A model generated the notes under the pieces. That model was given only the letters and a program-made list of their open reading frames with translations. It was not told where the DNA came from and did not search any database. Below, one piece after another: positions 23,363-31,042 of a stretch of DNA of 35,104 nt. The position numbers were made by a program, and so were the translations under genes. Numbering within the stretch: position 1 is the first letter of the stretch; the number at the start of each line of letters is the position of its first letter. The DNA comes from Betaproteobacteria bacterium RIFCSPLOWO2_12_FULL_68_19 (GTDB lineage Bacteria; Pseudomonadota; Gammaproteobacteria; Burkholderiales; SG8-39). The DNA lies in the NCBI GenBank assembly GCA_001772055.1, contig MERP01000001.1, positions 1 to 35,104 on the forward strand. The letters run 5' to 3'.

Positions 23363-25240
23363 ATGGCCACCTATGCGGCGTTCCACCGCCGCTCGCTCGA
23401 GGATCGTGAAGGATTCTGGGCCGAGCAGGCGCAGCTGATCCACTGGCACAAGCCGTTCAACCGCGTCCTCGACTATTCGCGCCCGCCCTTCGCGCGCTGG
23501 TTCGTGGGCGGCGAGACCAACCTGTGCCATAACGCGCTCGACCGCCACCTCGCCGCGCGCGGCAAGCAGAAGGCGCTGGTCTGGATCTCCACCGAGGTCG
23601 ACAAGAGCCGCAGCTTCACCTACGAGGAGCTGTTCTTCGAGGTCAACCGCGTCGCGGCGATGATGAAGTCGCTCGGCGTGAAGCAGGGCGAGCGCGTGAT
23701 CATCTACATGCCGATGATCCCCGAGGCGGTGTTCGCCATGCTCGCCTGCGCGCGGCTCGGCGCCATCCATTCGGTGGTGTTCGGCGGCTTCGCTGCCGCC
23801 AGCCTCGCGGCGCGCATCGACGACGCGAGGCCCGCGCTGATGCTCACCGCCGACGGCGGCAGCCGCATGGGCAAGCACGTGCTCTACAAGGCGCTGGTCG
23901 ACGAGTCGCTCAAGCTCGCCAGGCATCCGCCGCGCAAGGTGCTGATCTTCCGCCGCGGGCTCGACCCGGCGATGGCGAGCGTGCGCGCTCGCGACGTGGA
24001 CTGGGCCGCGCTGGAGCGGGAGGTCACGCTCACCGACGTGCCTTGCGCCTGGCTCGAGTCGAACCAGCCCTCGTACATCCTCTATACCTCCGGCACCACC
24101 GGCAAGCCGAAAGGCGTGCAGCGCGACGTGGGCGGCTACGCCGTGGCGCTCGCCGCGTCGATGCAGCACATCTTCTGCGGCGAGCCGGGCGAGACGATGT
24201 TCACCACCTCGGACATCGGCTGGGTGGTGGGGCACTCGTACATCGTCTACGCGCCGCTCATCGCCGGCATGACCACCATCCTGTACGAGGGCGTGCCGAT
24301 CCGGCCCGACGCCGGCATCTGGTGGAAGATCGTGCAGGAGCACAAGGTGGCGGTGATGTTCTCCGCGCCGACCGCGGTCCGGGTGCTGAAGAAGCAGGAC
24401 CCGGCTTACCTGAAGAAGTACGACCTGTCCTCGCTCAAGCACCTGTTCCTCGCCGGCGAGCCGCTCGACGAGCCGACGCACGTGTGGATCACCGAATCGC
24501 TCGGCCGGCCGGTGATCGACCATTACTGGCAGACCGAGACCGGCTGGCCGCTGCTCTCGGCGCATCCGGGGGTGGAGAACACGCCGCTCAAGATGGGCTC
24601 GCCCAGCTTCCCGGTGTACGGCTACGACGTGCGGTTGCTTCATGAAATCACGGGAAATGAAGTAAAGGATGGCGAAAAGGGCGTGGTGACGATCGCCCCG
24701 CCGCTGCCCCCCGGTTGCATGTCGACGGTATGGGGCGACGACCAGCGCTTCGTCGACACCTACTTCAAGGACTTCAAGAACCAGCTCATCTACTCGACCT
24801 TCGACTGGGGCATCCGCGACAAGGACGGGTACTACTTCATCCTCGGTCGCACCGACGACGTGATCAACGTCGCCGGCCACCGCCTGGGCACGCGCGAGAT
24901 CGAGGAGGCGGTGAGCGCGCATCCGAACATCGCCGAGTGCGCGGTCGTGGGCGTCGCCGATCCGATCAAGGGCCAGATGCCGCTCGCCTTTGCCGTCCTG
25001 AAGGACGCATCGAAGAGAACCACCCCGCAGGAGGTCATGGAAACCGTGGACAAGCAGCTCGGCGCCATCGCACGGCCCAAGGCGGTGCACTTCGTGACCC
25101 TGCTGCCAAAGACGCGCTCCGGCAAGACGCTGCGCCGCTCCATCCAGGCGCTTGCCGAAGGGCGCGACCCGGGCGACCTCACCACGATCGAAGATCCCGG
25201 CGCACTGGAGCAGATAAGACAAAGTCTGGGGAACCAATGA
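23363..25240 (+). CDS. prpE: Propionate--CoA ligase PrpE
   Basis: YILYTSGTTGKPKGVQRDVGGYAVAL, FTTSDIGWVVGHSYIVYAPL, DHYWQTETGWPLL, GRTDDVINVAGHRLGTREIEEAV, KTRSGKTLRRSIQALAEG. Confidence 0.93.
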   Translation: MATYAAFHRRSLEDREGFWAEQAQLIHWHKPFNRVLDYSRPPFARWFVGGETNLCHNALDRHLAARGKQKALVWISTEVDKSRSFTYEELFFEVNRVAAMMKSLGVKQGERVIIYMPMIPEAVFAMLACARLGAIHSVVFGGFAAASLAARIDDARPALMLTADGGSRMGKHVLYKALVDESLKLARHPPRKVLIFRRGLDPAMASVRARDVDWAALEREVTLTDVPCAWLESNQPSYILYTSGTTGKPKGVQRDVGGYAVALAASMQHIFCGEPGETMFTTSDIGWVVGHSYIVYAPLIAGMTTILYEGVPIRPDAGIWWKIVQEHKVAVMFSAPTAVRVLKKQDPAYLKKYDLSSLKHLFLAGEPLDEPTHVWITESLGRPVIDHYWQTETGWPLLSAHPGVENTPLKMGSPSFPVYGYDVRLLHEITGNEVKDGEKGVVTIAPPLPPGCMSTVWGDDQRFVDTYFKDFKNQLIYSTFDWGIRDKDGYYFILGRTDDVINVAGHRLGTREIEEAVSAHPNIAECAVVGVADPIKGQMPLAFAVLKDASKRTTPQEVMETVDKQLGAIARPKAVHFVTLLPKTRSGKTLRRSIQALAEGRDPGDLTTIEDPGALEQIRQSLGNQ

Positions 25241-25638
25241 AAAGCAGGCCGATGCTGACCCTCGAGGACTGCCGCAAGATCTCGGCAGCCGCCGAGACCG
25301 AAGCAAGGAAGAACAACTGGAACGTCTGCATCGCCATCCTCGACGACGGCGGCCACCTCCTGCATCTCATCCGCATGGACGGCGCTTCTCCGGCCAACGC
25401 GCGCATCGCGGCGGAGAAAGGCCGCACTGCGGCCGAATCGCGCCGCTCGACCGCCGCCTGGCAGGAGCGCATCCGGACGCGGCCGGAGCTGCTGCGCATG
25501 CCGGAAATCACCCCCGTCCAGGGCGGGCTGCCGATCATGGTCGAGGGCGGTTGCGTCGGCGGAGTCGGCGTTTCGGGCGTGCAGTCGCACGAGGACGAGC
25601 AAATTGCGAAAGCGGGCATCGACACGCTCGCGCAATAG
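25237..25638 (+). CDS. GlcG/HbpS heme-binding-like protein
   Basis: LTLEDCRKISAAAETEARKNNWNVCIAILDDGGHLLHLIRMDGA...GGLPIMVEGGCVGGVGVSG; ATGA overlap with prpE. Confidence 0.88.
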   Translation: MKSRPMLTLEDCRKISAAAETEARKNNWNVCIAILDDGGHLLHLIRMDGASPANARIAAEKGRTAAESRRSTAAWQERIRTRPELLRMPEITPVQGGLPIMVEGGCVGGVGVSGVQSHEDEQIAKAGIDTLAQ

Positions 25639-25644
25639 CGGAAA

Positions 25645-25664
25645 ATGTAACCGATCGGTTACAT
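25645..25664. promoter_or_regulatory. Perfect 20-bp palindrome, TetR-type operator candidate
   Basis: ATGTAACCGATCGGTTACAT equals its own reverse complement; intergenic, about 33 bp before the doxX ATG. Confidence 0.75.
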
Positions 25665-25697
25665 CAACGGATCTTCGCACTTAAAAGGGAGGGAAGG

Positions 25698-26129
25698 ATG
25701 AACACGACGATCAGCGCAGCGCCCGCAACCCCGGCTTCGTACGATCCGATCTTCAACCTCGCGGCAAGAATCCTGCTCGCTGCGGTGTTCCTGGTGAACG
25801 GCTACCTGAAGCTCACCGGCTACTCGGGAACCGTCGGCTACATGGGCAAGGTCGGCCTGCCGCTCCCGGAAGTGATGGCGATCCTTGCCATCGTGATCGA
25901 GCTCGGCGGCGGCCTCCTGCTGGTCATCGGCTGGCGCACGCGCTGGGCCGCGTGGCTCCTGATTCTGTTCGTGGTCATCGCCACGTTCACGGCGCACCGC
26001 TTCTGGTCGGTCGAGGCCGCGCGCTGGTTCGGCGAGATGAACAACTTCCTGAAGAACGCCGCCATCATCGGCGGGCTGCTGCTGGTGGCAACCTACGGGC
26101 CTGGCGCGCTCTCGGTCGAGAAACGCTAG
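25698..26129 (+). CDS. DoxX family membrane protein
   Basis: NLAARILLAAVFLVNGYLKLTGYSGTVGYMGKVGLPLPEVMAILAIVIELGGGLLLVIG; RBS-like GGGAGGGAAGG before the ATG. Confidence 0.92.
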   Translation: MNTTISAAPATPASYDPIFNLAARILLAAVFLVNGYLKLTGYSGTVGYMGKVGLPLPEVMAILAIVIELGGGLLLVIGWRTRWAAWLLILFVVIATFTAHRFWSVEAARWFGEMNNFLKNAAIIGGLLLVATYGPGALSVEKR

Positions 26130-27308
26130 TCAGCCAGGGAAAGCGACGACGCGCCGCTCGAGCAGGCCGTCGATTTCCCCAGGTGTGCATCCCAGAGCGG
26201 CGAGCAGCTCCCGGCCATGCTCGCCCAGGCGCGGCGGGTCGCTGCGCTTGCCCAGGCGCTTGCCGCCGAGCTCGAGCGGCAGCGCCGGCACGCGGATGGT
26301 CTTTTCTCCCACCCTGGTTTCCAGCAGCCCGCCGGAGGCGACGAGGTGCGGGTCCTCGAGCAGGTCCCAGGGCTTCGCGATCGGCGCGAACGGCAGCCCG
26401 ATCGCCTCGAGCTTCTTCGTCAGCTCCGCCTGCCCGTAGCGCAGGAACACCTCGCCCAGCCGCGGGATCAGCCAGTCGCGCGCTTTCACGCGCAGCGCGT
26501 TGGTCCTGAGGCGGCTGTCGTCGGCGAGCGCCTGTTCGGAGAATTCGCGGCAGAAGACTTCCCACTGCGTGTCGGTGACCACGCCGATGAACAGGCGTCC
26601 GCCGCCGGCGGTGGCGAAGATGTCGTAAACGCCCCAGGCGGGGCGCTTTACCGACATCGGCGGGGGCGCCTCGCCGGTGAGCTCGTACTGCGCCATGTGC
26701 TGCGCGACGAGATAGGCGGTGCTCTCGAACAGCGCGCTCGTCACCTGCTGGCCGCGGCCGGTGCGCTCGCGGCAGCGCAGCGCGGCGAGGATGCCCAGCG
26801 CGGCGAAGGTGCCGCCCATGATGTCGACCACCGAGGACCCGGCGCGCAGCGGCCGGTCGGGCAGCCCGGTCATGTAGGCGAGCCCGCCCATCATCTGCGT
26901 CACCTCGTCGAGAGCAGGGCGATGCTCGTAGGGCCCCTTGAGGAAACCCTTCAGCGAGCAGTACACGAGCCTGGGGTTTCTCTTTTCAAGCACGTCATAC
27001 GAAAAGCCGAGGCGGTCCAGCGCCCCGGGCCGGAAGTTCTCGGTCAGCACGTCGGCGGAATCGAGCAGCCTCAGGACCAGGCTCTTGCCTTGCGGGTGCG
27101 CCAGGTCGACGGCAAGGCTTTTCTTGTTGCGGTTGAAGACCGGGAAGAAGCCCGCGCCGGCGGCTTCGAGGCGCCGCGTGTTGTCGCCCTCGAGCGGCTC
27201 GACCTTGATCACCTCGGCGCCGAGATCGGCGAGCGCGAGCCCGCAGGAGGGTCCCATCACCATGTGCGCGAACTCCACCACGCGCACCCCTTCGAGAGGA
27301 AGATTCAT
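26130..27308 (-). CDS. CaiB/BaiF family CoA-transferase
   Basis: MNLPLEGVRVVEFAHMVMGPSCGLALADLGAEVIKVEPLEGDNTR; FNRNKKSLAVDLAHPQGK. Confidence 0.95.
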   Translation of the reverse strand: MNLPLEGVRVVEFAHMVMGPSCGLALADLGAEVIKVEPLEGDNTRRLEAAGAGFFPVFNRNKKSLAVDLAHPQGKSLVLRLLDSADVLTENFRPGALDRLGFSYDVLEKRNPRLVYCSLKGFLKGPYEHRPALDEVTQMMGGLAYMTGLPDRPLRAGSSVVDIMGGTFAALGILAALRCRERTGRGQQVTSALFESTAYLVAQHMAQYELTGEAPPPMSVKRPAWGVYDIFATAGGGRLFIGVVTDTQWEVFCREFSEQALADDSRLRTNALRVKARDWLIPRLGEVFLRYGQAELTKKLEAIGLPFAPIAKPWDLLEDPHLVASGGLLETRVGEKTIRVPALPLELGGKRLGKRSDPPRLGEHGRELLAALGCTPGEIDGLLERRVVAFPG

Positions 27309-27350
27309 GCTTGCAGGGGGGTACGGGGGGGCCGCCCAAGGTCCCCCTGT

Positions 27351-28250
27351 TCATGCCGCAGCACGGAATCCTTTTGGCAGGCCGGCGAGGGGCGTATGCC
27401 CGTAGACGGGTTCTTCGGGAATCGCTTCTGTGAGGATCTTTCTTGCCTGAAAAAGTTTCTCCAGGTCGATCCCGGTGCTGACACCCATGCTCTCGAACAT
27501 GAACACCAGGTCCTCGGTGATCACGTTGCCGCTCGCGCCGGGCGCGAAGGGGCAGCCGCCCAGCCCGCCCATCGAGCTGTCGAAGTTGCGCACCCCTTCC
27601 TCGTAGGCGGCGAGCGCGTTGGCGAGCCCGAGGCCGCGCGTGTTGTGGAAATGCGCGCCTTCGAGCTTTGAACCGATTTGAGAACGAACAAGCCGGAACA
27701 GCCTTTTCACCTGCGCAGGATTGGCGTAGCCCACCGTGTCCGCGAGCGCGACCGCGTCGCAGAACTCGGCGAGCGAGGCGGCGATGCGCACCACCTCGTC
27801 CTCGGGCACCACCCCCTGCATCGTGCAGCCGAAGGCGGTCGAGACCGCGCCTTCGATCTGCGCGCCGCCCAGGCGCGCGCACTTGCGCACCTCCTCGACC
27901 ATCTGCTCGGGGGTCATGCGCACGTTCGACTCGCTGTGCGCGCGGCTTGCCGAGACCGGGAAAGTGACCTTGTGCGCGCCGGCCTCGAGCGCGCGCTGGA
28001 AGCCCTTCAGGTTCGGGGCCAGGGCCACGACTTTCAATCCCTGAATCTGCAGGGAATGTCTTACCACCTCGGCGGTGTCCGCCATGGCCGGAATCAGCTT
28101 CGGCGGCACGAACGAGCCCACCTCGATCTCGCGCAGGCCCGCGGCGGCGAGCGCCGAGATCCAGGCCTTCTTCGCCTCGGTGCTCATCAGGTGCCTCGCG
28201 TTCTGCAGCCCGTCGCGCGGGCCGACCTCGCAGACATGGACTCGCGGCAT
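27351..28250 (-). CDS. Hydroxymethylglutaryl-CoA lyase-like protein
   Basis: VHVCEVGPRDGLQNARHLMSTEAK, VALADTVGYANPAQVKRLF, HFHNTRGLGLANALAAYEEG, GGLGGCPFAPGASGNVITEDLVFM. Confidence 0.94.
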   Translation of the reverse strand: MPRVHVCEVGPRDGLQNARHLMSTEAKKAWISALAAAGLREIEVGSFVPPKLIPAMADTAEVVRHSLQIQGLKVVALAPNLKGFQRALEAGAHKVTFPVSASRAHSESNVRMTPEQMVEEVRKCARLGGAQIEGAVSTAFGCTMQGVVPEDEVVRIAASLAEFCDAVALADTVGYANPAQVKRLFRLVRSQIGSKLEGAHFHNTRGLGLANALAAYEEGVRNFDSSMGGLGGCPFAPGASGNVITEDLVFMFESMGVSTGIDLEKLFQARKILTEAIPEEPVYGHTPLAGLPKGFRAAA

Positions 28251-28259
28251 GAGCGGATT

Positions 28260-29438
28260 CTAGCTCCGGCCGGGCAGCCGCTTCTCGATCGCGCCGATCG
28301 CCACGCCGCAGAGCGCGCCGCCGGCGGCGAACGCGAGCATCGCCCAGAGCGCAAGCTCCCAGCCGCCGAAGCGCGAGGCGATCCAGGCGAGCGCGAGCGG
28401 GCCGAAGAACTGGCCCGCCTGCGAAGCCTGCATCACCATGCCGTTGCCGGTGCCGATGTGCTGGGGCGTCCTGGCGTGCACGGGAAGCCCGGAGAAGATG
28501 GACGCCGGGATGACGCCCGCGACCATCGAGAAAGCGAGCACCAGGGCGAAGCGCAGCGCGTCGGGCAGCAGGTCGGTGAGCATGCCGACATCGCACAGGG
28601 CGGTGACGGCGCAGGCCGTGACGACCAGCGTCCCCCGCTTGACCCCGCGCGCGATCAGCCAGCCGCCGCCCAGGTTGCCGGGAACGTTGACCAGCACCAT
28701 CAGCGCCGTGAGCAGCGCGGCCGTCGTGGTCGCCGTAGCGCGCTCGTCGATGAGGAACGTGGGCAGCCAGATCATCACCGAAGTCCATTGCGCGACGTAG
28801 AAGGCGAACAGCGCCGAGAGCACGATGTTGCCTTTCTGGGCGAGGGACTCGAGCACCAGCCGCAGCGAGCTGACCTGCCCCAGGCGCGAGGCCGGGACGG
28901 CACGGGCGAGCAGCGCCATGCACGCGGTCGCCGCGACGGCGAGCACGATCCACAGACCGCGCCATCCCCATGCGCCGATCACCAGCGGCGCGGCGAGCAG
29001 GGCGAGGCTGCCCCCCGCGGGCATGTAAGCGCTCCACAGGCCGAGCGCCTTGGCGCGCTCGCGCGCGCTGCCGGTGACTGCGCTCATCAGCGCCGGCGCG
29101 GCCACGGTGAACAGAATGAAGCCGACACCCTCGAGAAAGCGCGCCGCGAGCAGGGGCGCAAAGCGGCCCACGCCGGCGCCGAGCGCGCCGCCCGCGGCCA
29201 TCACCGCGAGCCCGGCGAGCGCCAGTCGCTTGTGGCCGAAGCGATCGCAAAGCACCCCGGCGAGCATTCCGACCGCCATGCCCATGACGTTGAACATCGT
29301 GGCGATGAAGCTCGACTCGACGAGCGTGAGGCCGAGCTCCTCGCGCAGCGCGGGCAGCGCCGGGGGCACCTTGGTGATGTACGCGCCCGCGACGAGGCCA
29401 CCCGCAAAGATGGCCCAGACGGCGCGCCAATTCGTCAC
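28260..29438 (-). CDS. MFS transporter
   Basis: 12-TM-like hydrophobic protein with MFS loop motif GVLCDRFGHKRLALAGL. Confidence 0.88.
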   Translation of the reverse strand: MTNWRAVWAIFAGGLVAGAYITKVPPALPALREELGLTLVESSFIATMFNVMGMAVGMLAGVLCDRFGHKRLALAGLAVMAAGGALGAGVGRFAPLLAARFLEGVGFILFTVAAPALMSAVTGSARERAKALGLWSAYMPAGGSLALLAAPLVIGAWGWRGLWIVLAVAATACMALLARAVPASRLGQVSSLRLVLESLAQKGNIVLSALFAFYVAQWTSVMIWLPTFLIDERATATTTAALLTALMVLVNVPGNLGGGWLIARGVKRGTLVVTACAVTALCDVGMLTDLLPDALRFALVLAFSMVAGVIPASIFSGLPVHARTPQHIGTGNGMVMQASQAGQFFGPLALAWIASRFGGWELALWAMLAFAAGGALCGVAIGAIEKRLPGRS

Positions 29439-30955
29439 GCTTCGGTGACGGGAAGCTTCAATTCAACGATTTTCTTCGACCATGCCGCGGGACCGGTGCT
29501 GTGGACCGATTCGCCGTTCGAGTCGACCGCCACTGTGACCGGCATGTCTTCCACCTCGAACTCGTAGATCGCTTCCATGCCGAGGTCCTCGAAGGCGAGC
29601 ACGCGCGACTTGCGGATCGCCTTGGCGACGAGGTAGGCCGCCCCGCCGACCGCCATCAGGTAGGCGGCCTTGTGCCTGCGGATCGAGTCGATCGCCGCCG
29701 GGCCGCGCTCGCCCTTGCCGACCATCGCGAGCAGGCCGGTCTTGCCGAGCATGGTCTCGGTGAACTTGTCCATGCGCGTCGCGGTGGTGGGGCCCGCGGG
29801 TCCCACCACTTCGTCGCGCACCGGATCGACCGGGCCGACGTAGTAGATGACGCGGTTCTTGAAATCGACCGGCAAGGACTTGCCGCCCTCCAGCAACTCC
29901 TGAATTCTCTTGTGCGCCGCATCGCGCCCGGTGAGCAGCCTGCCCTTGAGCAGCAGGCGCTGGCCGGGCTGCCAGGATGCAACTTCTTCCTTGCTCAACT
30001 TATCCAGATCGACGCGCCTGGAATTCGTATCCGGCTTCCACGTGACCGCCGGCCAGTCGGAGAGCTTGGGCGCCTCGAACTCGGCCGGCCCCGAGCCGTC
30101 GAGCACGAAATGCGCGTGCCGGGTGGCGGCGCAGTTCGGAATCATCGCCACCGGCTGGTTCGCGGCGTGCGTGGGGTAGGCGCGGATCTTGACGTCGAGC
30201 ACCGTGGACAGCCCGCCCAGGCCCTGCGCGCCGATGCCGAGCGCGTTCACCTTGTCGTAGAGCTCGACGCGCAGCGCCTCGAGCTTGTCGCGCGGGCCAC
30301 GCGCCTTGAGCTCGGCCATGTCGATCGGCTCCATCAGCGACTCCTTCGCCATCAGCATCGCTTTCTCGGCGGTGCCGCCCACGCCGATGCCGAGCATGCC
30401 GGGCGGGCACCAGCCCGCGCCCATGGTCGGCACGGTCTTGAGCACCCACTCGGCGATCGAGTCCGAGGGGTTGAGCATCGCGAACTTCGACTTCGCTTCC
30501 GAGCCGCCGCCCTTGGCCGCGACGTCGACCTCGAGCTTGTCGCCCGGCACCAGCCGCATATGGATCACGGCCGGGGTGTTGTCTTTCGTGTTGCGCCTTT
30601 CGAAGCCCTCCAGCACGGAGGCGCGCAGCTTGTTGTCCGGATCGAGGTAGGCGCGCCGCACGCCTTCGTTGACCGCGTCCTCCAGCGAGTCCGCGAAATC
30701 GAACCGCACCCCCATGCCGATCTTGAGGAACACGTTCACGATACCGGTGTCCTGGCAGATCGGGCGGTGCCCTTCGGCGCACATGCGCGAGTTGGTCAGG
30801 ATCTGCGCGATCGCGTCCTTCGCCGCGCTCGACTGCTCCCGCTCGTAGGCGCGCGCCAGCGCGCGGATGTAATCGGCGGGATGGTAGTAGGAGATGAACT
30901 GCAGGGCGTCGGCGACGCTCTGCACCAGGTGCTCCCTGCAGATGGTGGTTTGCAT
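29435..30955 (-). CDS. fumA: Class I (Fe-S) fumarate hydratase
   Basis: ATG at 30955; RPICQDTGIVNVFLKIGMGVRF, GAGWCPPGMLGIGVGGTAEKAMLMAKESLM, VVGPAGPTTATRMDKFTETML. Confidence 0.93.
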   Translation of the reverse strand: MQTTICREHLVQSVADALQFISYYHPADYIRALARAYEREQSSAAKDAIAQILTNSRMCAEGHRPICQDTGIVNVFLKIGMGVRFDFADSLEDAVNEGVRRAYLDPDNKLRASVLEGFERRNTKDNTPAVIHMRLVPGDKLEVDVAAKGGGSEAKSKFAMLNPSDSIAEWVLKTVPTMGAGWCPPGMLGIGVGGTAEKAMLMAKESLMEPIDMAELKARGPRDKLEALRVELYDKVNALGIGAQGLGGLSTVLDVKIRAYPTHAANQPVAMIPNCAATRHAHFVLDGSGPAEFEAPKLSDWPAVTWKPDTNSRRVDLDKLSKEEVASWQPGQRLLLKGRLLTGRDAAHKRIQELLEGGKSLPVDFKNRVIYYVGPVDPVRDEVVGPAGPTTATRMDKFTETMLGKTGLLAMVGKGERGPAAIDSIRRHKAAYLMAVGGAAYLVAKAIRKSRVLAFEDLGMEAIYEFEVEDMPVTVAVDSNGESVHSTGPAAWSKKIVELKLPVTEA

Positions 30956-31042
30956 GAGAAACGGGGCAGCTTGAAAAAGGCGGCCAATGTAGCATAGCCT
31001 TTCGCACGCGATCGTCACCCGAGGACTGGAGGAGGAACCGTC

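Noticed and set aside
27309-27350. G/C-run hairpin (gggggg...cccc) between the CaiB and HMG-CoA-lyase-like genes
   Set aside because: Simple homopolymer runs; pairing is unspecific and there is no supporting T run.
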